Of a DNA stretch of 64,000 nucleotides, positions 25,411 to 33,294 are shown piece by piece (the first letter of the stretch is position 1; each line of letters begins with the position of its first letter). The position numbers and the translations under genes are program-made. This DNA comes from Lysobacteraceae bacterium. Its GTDB lineage: Bacteria > Bdellovibrionota > UBA1018 > JAGTJX01. The notes beneath the pieces are model-generated. The model made no database searches and was not told the DNA's origin. It was given only the letters and a program-made list of their open reading frames with translations. The stretch covers positions 186,001-250,000 of the forward strand of contig JAGTJX010000002.1 in NCBI GenBank assembly GCA_023657465.1, read 5' to 3'.

Positions 25411-25645
25411 TTTTTCTTCCTCCTTGAGTTAGGTTCAACTGAGAAAAGGACTCCCTCAGCTGTAGTTTTGAACGATCCAGATTTGGACTTTTGTGACCGA
25501 AGCTTCGGGTTTCCTTGCTTAGAATCCCTTACTTCATTCTCTTATTTTACTCCCTATTTTTTTGTGAAATCAAGCGAACCACGAACTATTTTGTGCAGTG
25601 TGCTTATATTCAGTTTGAGGTTTTTTCACCTGATATTTTGACGGT

Positions 25646-25674
25646 TTGACACCAGACAAAAAAACGCGTAGGTT
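25646..25674 (+). promoter_or_regulatory. Predicted sigma-70 promoter of tRNA-Pro
   Basis: A perfect -35 TTGACA at 25646-25651 is followed after 17 bases by TAGGTT at 25669-25674, a weak -10. Transcription would start near 25682, about 30 bases before the tRNA. Prediction from consensus only. Confidence 0.5.
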
Positions 25675-25710
25675 GCTTTTATTGAATTAGAGAAATCTAG
25701 TCATTTAGGT

Positions 25711-25788
<78 letters not shown>

Positions 25789-25812
25789 TTTTATTTTTAA
25801 GACAACTGATTC

Positions 25813-25911
25813 GATTCTACTCACACAATAGTGGGGATTCTACTCACACAATAGTGGGAAGCCCCACATCAACGATTCTACTCACACAATAGTGGGAAGC
25901 CCCACATCAAC
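25813..25911. repeat. Tandem 38-base repeats at the left end of the ISL3-type element
   Basis: A 23-base unit beginning GATTCTACTCACACAATAG occurs three times, at 25813, 25836 and 25874. The second and third copies extend to identical 38-base units (25836-25873 and 25874-25911) that each include GTGGGAAGCCCCAC, a small hairpin. The motif TAGTGGGAAGC inside each unit is found inverted at 27182-27192, at the far side of the transposase gene, so the array looks like a multiplied IS end. Confidence 0.85.
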
Positions 25912-27192
25912 TCTTTAAGAACAAGCATTTAGCAAACGAAGTTTATAATTTTCGAAGGATCTAAACCCGTAAGCTCTTCTTTTTATTACCTTTGCTACGT
26001 TGTTAAAGCCTTCGACTCTGGCGTTTGTAAGACGGTATTTAAAAAAGTTCAAGATTTCATTTCTCCATCGGATGAGAGTGCGTCTGAATGTTTTTAAGTG
26101 AGGATTTTCTGTGAGAGCGAGTTGGTCGATGAGTTTTTGGAAGTAAATTTCTGCGGGTTTGATTCCACGAGTTCTATAGAATCTGACGAGAGCTTCTTTG
26201 AACTGGTAGATTTCATTTATTTTTTCATGGTGATTAAGCCAGGTGTCTAGAGCAGAACGTTCGTAATGTTGCAGATTGGATCTGTTTTTACTCAGTAAAA
26301 ACCGCACCGGATTTTTTCTTTTATCACCTGTGATTTCCATTCTTGCGTTGTGGAGAATTGGGTTCATCAGTCTCTGAACGTGGAATCTGTCGGCAATGAT
26401 TTCTGCATTGGGGAAGAATCCTTTCACGAAGCTTTTGTAACTGTCGGATAGATCGAGAGTTACTAGTTTTACGTTTTCCCGACCGGGGATTTTTGCGAGT
26501 TGTTCTTGGAGTTCAGCACTCGTTTTTCCAAGAGCGACGTCCCTTAGTTTTTTCTTATTATGATCGACGATCATAGTGACGAACTTGTGAGGAGAGAGGC
26601 CATTTTTTCGCTTGAATGAGTGTTCATCGATTCCAATATGAGAACTAAAGGGATAGAGATTGTGTTTACGAGCTCGAAGACTGAGTTGTTCGTAATAGGC
26701 TTTGTAAACGAATCCTGGTGAGCAACGATAAGCTTTGCAGACTCGTTTGAGATCGGTGAAGTTTTCACAGGCCCAGTAGATTTGGGTGCGGAAGCGCTGA
26801 GTGGTTCTTCGGCGTGGTAGAACTCCTGGTAGAGGTTCGGTGAAGGGTCGCTTGCAGGGTTTACAGAAGTAGCGTTGTTTGATGACCTTTAAGACGATGC
26901 GTTTACCTTGGATGGGTTGATCGTTAAGACTCACCGTGCGTTTGTCGTAGAGAACCGAGCTTAACGAAGCGCATTTAGGACAGACCGCGCCACATCGTTG
27001 TTTCTTTGTAATGATGATACGCGAGGAGACAGAAATAATGCCTACAGAGATTAAATCTAATTCAGGGAGAAGCAGACCTTTGGTAAGGTATTCATGGGGT
27101 TTCATAGACGGATCCTTTCGTGAATGTTTGCTTGCACTTACATTCTACAAAAGATTGTTTATGGAGCCCTTTTTACTCACTGCTTCCCACTA
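25852..27192 (-). mobile_element. ISL3-family insertion sequence
   Basis: The transposase gene at 25915-27105 is bracketed by inverted copies of TAGTGGGAAGC (25852-25862, repeated at 25890-25900, and 27182-27192 on the other strand). Boundaries are inferred from these 11-base motifs and are not certain, because the left end is tandemly multiplied and no clean target duplication is visible. The right end lies inside an IS481-type transposase gene, which it interrupts. Confidence 0.65.
25915..27105 (-). CDS. ISL3-family transposase
   Basis: DDE transposase of 396 residues. The N-terminal zinc-binding part has CPKCASLS and YFCKPCKRPF; the catalytic core shows IGIDEHSFKR (first Asp), TLDLSDSYKSF and ADRFHVQRL (second Asp region) and NARVEGFNNVAK (Glu). 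All blocks are intact and in order and the frame is unbroken, so the element could be active or recently so. GAAAGGATCC-type ribosome site precedes the ATG at 27105. Confidence 0.93.
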   Translation of the reverse strand: MKPHEYLTKGLLLPELDLISVGIISVSSRIIITKKQRCGAVCPKCASLSSVLYDKRTVSLNDQPIQGKRIVLKVIKQRYFCKPCKRPFTEPLPGVLPRRRTTQRFRTQIYWACENFTDLKRVCKAYRCSPGFVYKAYYEQLSLRARKHNLYPFSSHIGIDEHSFKRKNGLSPHKFVTMIVDHNKKKLRDVALGKTSAELQEQLAKIPGRENVKLVTLDLSDSYKSFVKGFFPNAEIIADRFHVQRLMNPILHNARMEITGDKRKNPVRFLLSKNRSNLQHYERSALDTWLNHHEKINEIYQFKEALVRFYRTRGIKPAEIYFQKLIDQLALTENPHLKTFRRTLIRWRNEILNFFKYRLTNARVEGFNNVAKVIKRRAYGFRSFENYKLRLLNACS

Positions 27193-27836
27193 CTAACTGA
27201 GATGAACCCATTATCTGTTCTCATTGCACGAGGAAGTCCAAACTCCTTAAAAACCCTCTCAAACACGGTAAATGCGTATTTTTCTTTCGTTGTCTCTAGT
27301 CCCTCGCATGCAATGAGATAACGGCAAGAGAAGTCTGTAATCGTCAGCGGGTAGCAATACTCATTGTTCCCCATCATGAACTCACCTTTGTAATCCGCGC
27401 ACCACAGATCGTTTGGTAAGTCTGTGCTTGTGAGTGGAGTGCCTTCGGCTCTGTAACGACGTTTTCTTCTGGGTGTTACTAATCCATGACGATCCAAAAC
27501 CGCATGCACCGTACTCTTTGCAGGATGTTTTAGATTAGGATACTTCCTCATCAAAAGTTCCCTGATCTTTGGGGCTCCCCAGTTGGGTTTGTCTTTCTTG
27601 AGGTTCACGATGAGTTTTTCAATCTGAAATGGCAGCTGATTAGCTTGTCTATAGGGTCTACGGCTGCGGTCTGTTAATGCCTCTAGTCCACTGTCTTCGT
27701 ATCTCTCTTTGATTTTGTAGCCAGTCTTCCTAGAGATACCAAACTCACGACACAGCGCCGCCATAGTCTCTCCATCCAGTAATCTAGCTACAAATTTTAA
27801 CTTCTCATCCATCCTATTACATTCCTTCCATGGCAT
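27177..27836 (-). pseudogene. IS481-type transposase, 3' truncated
   Basis: The N-terminal HTH (LLDGETMAALCREFGISRKT) and the start of the integrase core are present, with the first catalytic Asp in LWCADYKGEF and the second in MRTDNG. The frame then changes to an unrelated tail FISVSSGKQ encoded by the ISL3 end and stops, so the catalytic Glu and the last 100 or so residues are missing. The product cannot transpose. Confidence 0.85.
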
Positions 27837-27905
27837 TTCAGGGGTCTCCTTTATGCCGAAAAGTGTAACCTATGTGTCCGGTATGAATTGTTACCTATGT
27901 GCCGG
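27177..27905 (-). mobile_element. IS481-type element remnant
   Basis: Contains the 5' two thirds of an IS481-type transposase gene and, at its right end, two copies of a 17-base terminal motif (GTAACCTATGTGTCCGG at 27865 and a near copy at 27890) with a 25-base period. The same paired motif occurs at 32004-32045. The other end of this element is not found: the ISL3 element lies where the rest of the gene should be, and no IS481 sequence appears beyond it. Confidence 0.75.
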
Positions 27906-28514
27906 GTTGGTCACATTGTAAGTGGACGCGTGACCCGCTTCGAGCCGTTTGGTGCATTCGTGGAGCTTGCTCCAGGAGTCGATGGCTTAGTTCACATTTC
28001 AGAAATTGCATGGTCCAGAATTGGAAATCATGCTGAAGTGCTGAACTTAGGCCAAGAAGTGACTGTGAAGTTATTGAAGCGCGAACTCTTAAACGGAAAA
28101 GCAAAGCTTTCGCTCTCGATCAAACAAGTGACCCCTAGAGAAGACAAAGACCACGAGTCTCAGGCTCCAAAGCAAGACCTTTGGGCTAAGTATCAGGTCG
28201 GTCAGATCTACGCAGGGACCGTGAAGCGAAAAGAACAGTATGGTTTATTCTTAGAAATCGATCCAGGAGTGACCGGGCTTTTGCATAAATCTCGCACGGA
28301 TGGAAATCATGAATTTCATTTCGAAAAAACTCGCGTGGGCGACACGGTCTCTGCACAAATTGTTGAAATTAAGCTTAAAGAACGCCAAATCGCGCTAGGT
28401 CTTCCGAAAGATGGTGGCGAAGACGATTGGCGAGGCTACCTGCCAAAGCCCGTAGAAGCATTAGGGACGCTTGCTGAGCGGATGCAGGCTGCGCTTTCCA
28501 AAAAGAAGATTTAA
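27888..28514 (+). pseudogene. S1-domain RNA-binding protein, 5' end cut off by IS481 end
   Basis: Two S1 domains remain: residues about 5-80 (GRVTRFEPFGAFVELAPGVDG, VHISEIAW) and about 105-180 (GTVKRKEQYGLFLEIDPGVTG). The frame opens at TTG 27888 inside the IS481 terminal motif, and the first S1 domain begins within a few codons of the IS boundary, so N-terminal sequence has probably been lost and the present start, if used, is supplied by the insertion sequence. The two remaining domains look intact and unmutated. Related proteins with several S1 domains act in RNA metabolism; the exact parent family is not clear. Confidence 0.72.
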
Positions 28515-28544
28515 GTCCCGCTTTGATCTGCAAGTCTAGGATGA

Positions 28545-29705
28545 TCAGAATGTCCAATCCTCAAATGGAGTGTCGCTGTTAAAGACTCTGACTCGACACT
28601 GTTTGCTTTGACACGATGGGAGTAATTCTTTTGTTACGTCATCATAAAATCCAATGAATTGGTCTGGCTGTTCAGAGCGATAGAATTTAGTTTTCAAGTC
28701 AAAAACAACAAGCTTTGGTGCCGCTGATTGGATAAAACTCCTAATCTGTTCGAGATCCAATTTTGAATAACCGAACATGTAACGATCTGTTTTAATTTTC
28801 AGTGCTTCTTCGAGGTAGGTGGGGTCGGAAGAATAAAGACTGATCTCAGAGAGGTTGAGCGCTTTCATTTTTCCTAGAGCACTCAATCCATTTACGGTGC
28901 GAAGCCTTACGTTAAAATAGGTCAAATCGCTATTCTCTTTTAGATTGGTGAGGAAGCTGGTCTCATCACTGATCGCAGAGCATTCAAAGGAAGTGAGTGG
29001 TACGGAGTTCAGAAGTTTTGCTAGGCTCACTCCAGCAACCTTGCCAGGTATAGAGAGCTTTTTTAGCGCGAAAAACGAATCCACGAGAGCGAGAGAGCCC
29101 ATCACTGTAGAGTCTTCGGCGTAGCCCCCGTTCATGACTCCACCAAAGTCTACCCCTGACATTTTTGTGTGTGAGAGAAACTTCGCGATCTTCTCAGCAC
29201 TAGCGCGCTCCCAATGATTATCACCCAGAATCACATCCCCATTGATCGAAAGTTGCTCAAGTGCACCTAAGTCTTGATCTCCGAGATGATTTCCTAGAAG
29301 TTTTAGATATCTAAGATTTGGCAAGTCATTCAAGTTCACTAAATAGGCTGGATCAATATTATTATAGTCGAGGTCGATCGAGCGGATATGAGTTAAACCC
29401 TTGAGTGCTGACAAAGTCGCGCCGGTGAGTAGTCCCTCTTTTGGGCAGCCATCGCCCCAAGCATTCAGCCATTCTAAGTTTGGGAGATTGCAGACATGGA
29501 GAAGGCTCTGGTCTCCTAAGCATTTCTGTCCTAGGTCTAGTCCTTTAACGGAATCGAGGTCCATGATGTTTTGATAGAGGTCTTGATCACTCTTCGCTAC
29601 ATTGTTTCTCACAAAGTTCAGCGTCTCTTCTTTGCTTACGGTGCAATCTTGCGCAGACGCGTTCATGTTTAAAAGAATTCCTAAAGCGAGTGCTAGCTTT
29701 CTCAT
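28545..29705 (-). CDS. Secreted leucine-rich-repeat protein
   Basis: Secreted protein of 386 residues. Signal peptide MRKLALALGILLNMNASA, then irregular leucine-rich repeats from about residue 50 (VKGLDLGQKCLGDQSLLHV, HIRSIDLDYNNIDPAYLVNL, LPNLRYLKLLGNHLGDQDL) continuing to about 310, and a non-repeat C-terminus with SCQSKQCRVRVF. AGGAGA precedes the ATG. Such proteins usually bind other proteins at the surface or in the periplasm. Its 3' end is 30 bases from the convergent S1-domain gene. Confidence 0.85.
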   Translation of the reverse strand: MRKLALALGILLNMNASAQDCTVSKEETLNFVRNNVAKSDQDLYQNIMDLDSVKGLDLGQKCLGDQSLLHVCNLPNLEWLNAWGDGCPKEGLLTGATLSALKGLTHIRSIDLDYNNIDPAYLVNLNDLPNLRYLKLLGNHLGDQDLGALEQLSINGDVILGDNHWERASAEKIAKFLSHTKMSGVDFGGVMNGGYAEDSTVMGSLALVDSFFALKKLSIPGKVAGVSLAKLLNSVPLTSFECSAISDETSFLTNLKENSDLTYFNVRLRTVNGLSALGKMKALNLSEISLYSSDPTYLEEALKIKTDRYMFGYSKLDLEQIRSFIQSAAPKLVVFDLKTKFYRSEQPDQFIGFYDDVTKELLPSCQSKQCRVRVFNSDTPFEDWTF

Positions 29706-29886
29706 CGTCGAGTTCTCCTAGATTAAGCGTGTATTTAAAGGCTTTGGCGGAGAGTATGCTGATTTAACGCGCAAGTCAATAATTGAAGCTCACTCAGCGG
29801 CAGTTTTCTAGGAAGACAGGGTAAAAGTGCCGTCGCCGCACCATTCATGGTCTTGGTGGTTCCCAAAGGGGATCACCGTGATTCAA

Positions 29887-30330
29887 TCACTCATTCGCTT
29901 TAGCGGGAGGAGGGCTCAGGAATTTTCCCATTTCACGCTTTTTGATGAGCTGCTCGTAAACTTGGAGAACCAAGACTCCAGAAAAGAAAAGCGTCCGTTC
30001 CAATTTGAGCACAGTCTGGGCCTCCGGATAATGCCGAATCAGGACCTCTAAAATGAGACCGATTAGAAATAGAAATAAATAAAGGCCCGTTCTCATTTTT
30101 AATCCAGTTTCGAACTCGACCCTCAGTTCGAGTTCGTCTATAGGGGCTTTGGCAGGATAGATTCGATAAAACCATGTGCCCAAAGGAATCCCGATGATTA
30201 AAAACACGAGGAATTGGATCGGTGTGGAGTTCGTCCCGAAATGAATGCAAATTGCTTTGATGACAGATGTGACTGAGACTCCAAGGCAAATTCCTGCGAT
30301 CAAGATTTCGATCTTTTTCCGATTACTCAT
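29887..30330 (-). CDS. Four-helix membrane protein partnered with XRE regulator
   Basis: Product of 147 residues with four hydrophobic segments (IEILIAGICLGVSVTSVI, FLVFLIIGIPLGTWF, LYLFLFLIGLILEVLI, LFFSGVLVLQVYEQL), two on each side of a polar loop. It overlaps the 3' end of the XRE regulator gene by eight bases, so both are one unit. Small membrane protein/XRE pairs are common, the regulator controlling its own membrane partner; the function is generally unknown. Confidence 0.78.
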   Translation of the reverse strand: MSNRKKIEILIAGICLGVSVTSVIKAICIHFGTNSTPIQFLVFLIIGIPLGTWFYRIYPAKAPIDELELRVEFETGLKMRTGLYLFLFLIGLILEVLIRHYPEAQTVLKLERTLFFSGVLVLQVYEQLIKKREMGKFLSPPPAKANE

Positions 30331-30526
30331 CTTTTGCCTCCAGTTTAAATAGTTCCTGCAAAGGAATTTTTAGTTCTCGAGCCATCTTCAGGGCTAAGAT
30401 GACTGAAGGATTAAACGTGCCCGTCTCAATCGCATGAATCGTTTGCCTACTGACTTTGCAGCGTTTCGCAAATTCGGTTTGATTTAAATCTGCTTTTTCA
30501 CGATTGAAGCGAATGAAGTTTTTCAT
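30323..30526 (-). CDS. XRE-family transcriptional regulator
   Basis: Single HTH_3 domain protein of 67 residues (FNREKADLNQTEFAKRC, VSRQTIHAIETGTFNPS, LALKMARELKIPL). This small YozG-type form, lacking any sensor domain, normally represses its own operon. Immediately upstream lies a 16-base-arm palindrome (30527-30579) that begins one base before the start codon and is the likely operator. It is followed by the overlapping membrane protein gene. Confidence 0.92.
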   Translation of the reverse strand: MKNFIRFNREKADLNQTEFAKRCKVSRQTIHAIETGTFNPSVILALKMARELKIPLQELFKLEAKDE

Positions 30527-30579
30527 CTGGTGTCAAGCATACGTTACACTGGGTAACTGTCAAGTATGCTTGACACCAG
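30527..30579. promoter_or_regulatory. Predicted operator of the XRE gene pair
   Basis: Two perfect 16-base inverted arms (30527-30542 and 30564-30579) are separated by 21 bases; the spacer contains GTTACACTGGGTAAC, itself palindromic. The right arm with its flank holds TCAAGTATGCTTGA, a near-perfect dyad suited to an XRE dimer. The arms touch the start codon at 30526, so binding would block both promoter and ribosome access. Confidence 0.7.
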
Positions 30580-30653
30580 CTTTGGCAGCCGTCATTAGGC
30601 GATTTGTTCTAGCTGTGATAAATTCCTAGCCATGCAGCAACTGTAGGATTTAA

Positions 30654-31624
30654 ATGTGTTATTCAGCGATGGAAAACAAAACGTGAAAAAGCTCGGACTT
30701 CAATTTGGTGCGAGAATCCAGCTCGATGTTTTTGAAGAGCTCTTTGCCAATCGGTTGAAGGGGAGTGGCGCAAGGGTTCCGAGATCGATGAAGCTCGCCT
30801 TTAGAGAGGGGGAGAGCGCCCAAGAAAAGCGAATCTGGAGTTTGATCGAACGGTGGACAGTGATCCAGATTCATCACCTAGAGCAAGAGGTACTAATACA
30901 AGAGGCGCGCTTGAAAGAGGCGAGCTCCAAGTTAAAAGTAAAAGCGACCAAAAAAGCGCAGGAAGACATCCGAATCTCGTCGGCCAAATTTGATACAGCC
31001 ATGCGAAAAATGAAGCTCTTAAAAGAGAATGATTTCGAGGCCGATGATGGGGAGCAAAGAATTTATCCAGACTACTATGCGCCTCTGATTGTGTGGAAGG
31101 GGAGCGAGCGAGTGATTGTTCCATTTCGGTATCGAATCGAACCTAGGTTCGCATCTCAATCATACAGCACCTACAATGCCAGGCTCGACCATCTAACTCA
31201 CTCCAGGATGTGGAGAGAACTCTACGGGAAGAATCATGGCGTCCTGGTTATTTCAAGGTTTTATGAAAGTATTTCGCTCAATCACTTTGAGCATCGCGAG
31301 CTTTCTCCTGGCGAAAACGAAAAACGCATCGAAATCGAATTTAAGCCAAAAGAACCAACTGACCTTTTAGTGCCCTGTATTTTTGATCAGATTCTAGATT
31401 CGGAGTTTCCGCTTCGTTCGTTTGCTCTCATCACGGATGAACCCAACCCTGAGGTTTTAGCCGCAGGTCATGAACGGACGCCCGCATTCTTGAAGCAAGC
31501 GTCACTTGATCCTTGGATCAAAACGTTGGGCAAGAAACAATCTGATTTTGATCAGGTTCTCTCGGATCAGGAGGAGACGTTTTTTGAAAACTCCGTGGCG
31601 AGTACCGACTATGAGATTTGGTAG
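30654..31624 (+). pseudogene. SRAP (HMCES/YedK-like) family protein, N-terminus split by one missing base
   Basis: The long frame from 30656 lacks the catalytic Cys2. In the neighbouring frame ATG 30654 reads MCYSAMENKT then stops. Adding one A to an AAAA run near 30668-30678 joins them as MCYSAMEKQNVKKLGLQFGA, exactly the SRAP start in which Cys2 forms the DNA-protein cross-link at abasic sites. Further support: YAPLIVWKGSERVIVPFRYR, STYNARLDHL and SRFYESI match this long SRAP subgroup. A helical, Lys/Glu-rich insert lies at about residues 70-120. Either a sequencing error or a mutation that leaves a Cys-less product; length about 323 residues if intact. Confidence 0.75.
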
Positions 31625-31645
31625 TCGCTAGTACGGAGTTCTTTC

Positions 31646-31685
31646 AAAAAAAAAGACTCGATTACTTTGAGGCAATCGAGTCTTT
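31646..31685. terminator. Rho-independent terminator
   Basis: Perfect 12-base stem AAAGACTCGATT (31652-31663) with AATCGAGTCTTT (31674-31685) and a ten-base loop. The run of A before it (31646-31654) makes a strong U-run for minus-strand transcripts coming from the gene remnant at 31729; it may also stop the SRAP transcript. Confidence 0.8.
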
Positions 31686-31728
31686 GAAATTTAATGCATG
31701 CGTTTGCGCTCATTTAGTGCGCACTAGA

Positions 31729-31998
31729 TCAGGGTTGTTGAAGCTCATCTTGACAAACAAGTTCTTTCAATCTTGACTCAACATGAAGTACTTCTAATTC
31801 TATCGCACTGAGTCTGCAGAGTTCAGCGCTATAATCACCAGTCTTTTTCATCTCGGCTTTTAGTTTTTCGTTTAAAACAAAACGAGCATTCCTATATTCC
31901 TGCGTATTATTGAGAGCATCAGAAATGTTTTTAGAGCAATCTGCTGAAGCTGAAGCGATACAAGTAAAAGTGAATAATCCAATAATAATTTTTTTGGT
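31729..31998 (-). pseudogene. Small secreted protein, start codon removed by an IS481 end
   Basis: An open frame of 89 codons reads TKKIIIGLFTFTCIASASAD and continues as a helical protein with three further Cys (ADCSKN, ELCRLS, LVCQDE). This is a complete signal peptide plus mature region, but the codon before it is TAG within the IS481 terminal sequence, and no ATG, GTG or TTG precedes the signal peptide. The original start was evidently lost when the element inserted. The gene still has its terminator at 31646. The overlapping frame to 32078 is a shadow. Confidence 0.75.
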
Positions 31999-32003
31999 CT
32001 ATA

Positions 32004-32045
32004 CCGGACACATAGGTAACAGATTATACCGGAGACATGGGTAGG
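32004..32045. mobile_element. Solo IS481-type terminal sequence
   Basis: Two direct copies of the 17-base terminal motif (CCGGACACATAGGTAAC at 32004 and CCGGAGACATGGGTAGG at 32029) with the same 25-base period as at 27865-27905, in opposite orientation. No transposase sequence accompanies it, so it is a relic of a second IS481 copy or of a rearrangement between copies. Confidence 0.7.
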
Positions 32046-32190
32046 CTCTACTCCGTAATAGGGGGAAAAATCCCGCAACGTACTGACTGTACGTTTTGGT
32101 CGTTTCTTGTCAGTTTCTTCGTATAAATCGAAAATTACTTTTTTAAAAATTTGGTCGTAAAAAATAAGTGTCGATTACCATCTATTGGAT

Positions 32191-32906
32191 ATGAAGCTAC
32201 TCTTTTGCATTCCTTTGGTACTTGTTCTCTCTACATCAGCTCAAGCTAGTAGGTCGAAACTTTCTACAAAAAATTTCAAAATCCTTATTATGCTGTAGAT
32301 CAACTCAAACCTGAAAACTTGAAGGACAAGTACAAAGACTTGGATTTTAGTCCACTCTCGAAACCAACGACTGATTTTTTTAGGTTTTATTGGAGAAGAT
32401 TTTTATCGATTAAAAATTCGTTTTGATTCCATCAAAAAAGACGGAGCTAACTACTCGTGAAGGGTAACTCTGAGGTCAAAGGCAATCTTTGCAACTTTGA
32501 AGGAACAATCACAGTCGAGCAAGTACGAGTCTATAAAAAAAACTATCATTCTGGTGAAGACCAGCCTGCAAACGATAAAGAGCAGGGTTTATTGATTGGA
32601 AAGTATCATTTCAAAGAAAATCCAAAACAAAAGCATTCAGGAGTTTTTAAGGGATACATAGTTCTTGCCTGGCGAGTAGCGTCTGATGGAAAATTAAAGA
32701 TCGAAGACAATGAGTTTGGTGTCTCTGACTGGTATACAAACAATCAGTGTGTAGGCACTTGGAGTCCAGTAAAAGGCAAAAAATCTAAGCATGCAAACTG
32801 GGGAGAATATCGCATTCCAGATTCAGGCGATCTTGATAGTGGTGCGGGAGAATTCCACCCGAGTGCCAAATACATTAAAAATGGCTGGATCGACTTAGGT
32901 CGCTAA
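32191..32906 (+). pseudogene. Secreted protein gene with three frameshifts
   Basis: A signal peptide starts at ATG 32191 (MKLLFCIPLVLVLSTSAQA). Reading on requires three one-base corrections: one base added in the GG at about 32251, giving RVETFYKKFQNPYYAVDQLK; one T removed from the T7 run at about 32378-32384, giving DFLGFIGEDFYRLKIRF; and one base added near 32456, giving NYSVKGNSEVKGNLCNF. The restored protein is about 238 residues, ending in the intact frame 32457-32906. Segments VLAWRVASDGKLKIEDNEF and GAGEFHPSAKY look like a conserved beta-rich secreted family I cannot name. Three lesions in 200 bases suggest decay beside the IS relic, or poor base calling. Confidence 0.65.
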
Positions 32907-32912
32907 GTTCTT

Positions 32913-33293
32913 TCAGATTGCTGAAAGCGAAATCAGCGTAGAAGCGAAGTAGATGAACATGTTCGCTGAGCCTTGGAAGTCTGAAGCCAATCTTAAGCCG
33001 AAGCACAGAGCCGCAAACAGAAACAAAGATCCCGTCAGTGCTAGAGGCAATAACATCGGCCAAACAATGGCGAGTAAGAAGCCTGCGAAGAGAGTGAACT
33101 CAAGAGAGGCGATCATCCAATAGCCTAAGCTTACTCCACCTGGGAGTTTTGCAATGAGAGTGGATTCGAATTGCTTGATGAACCAAGCGGGAACACTCAG
33201 CGTTTTTAGTTTATCAATCGCAGCAGTCCCAAACAGGACAGCAAATATGGAAATGATCGCAAGCTTCTTAAGAGTAATGAGGTCTAGGGTCAT
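32913..33293 (-). CDS. DoxX-like four-helix membrane protein
   Basis: Product of 126 residues with four hydrophobic segments (IISIFAVLFGTAAIDKL, YWMIASLEFTLFAGFLLAIV, LPLALTGSLFLFAALCFGL, NMFIYFASTLISLSAI). The first helix with a following FIKQFESTL loop resembles DoxX/MauE-type quinone-related membrane proteins, a tentative call. It lies one base after the HEAT-repeat protein's stop region and is probably co-transcribed with it. Confidence 0.7.
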   Translation of the reverse strand: MTLDLITLKKLAIISIFAVLFGTAAIDKLKTLSVPAWFIKQFESTLIAKLPGGVSLGYWMIASLEFTLFAGFLLAIVWPMLLPLALTGSLFLFAALCFGLRLASDFQGSANMFIYFASTLISLSAI

Positions 33294-33294
33294 T

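Noticed and set aside
25813-25911. Short regular repeats suggestive of a CRISPR array
   Set aside because: The units are contiguous with no unique spacers, and their core is the terminal motif of the adjacent insertion sequence.
31872-32078. 68-codon minus-strand frame
   Set aside because: It overlaps in another frame the signal-peptide protein at 31729-31998, starts inside IS sequence and shows no protein-like features.
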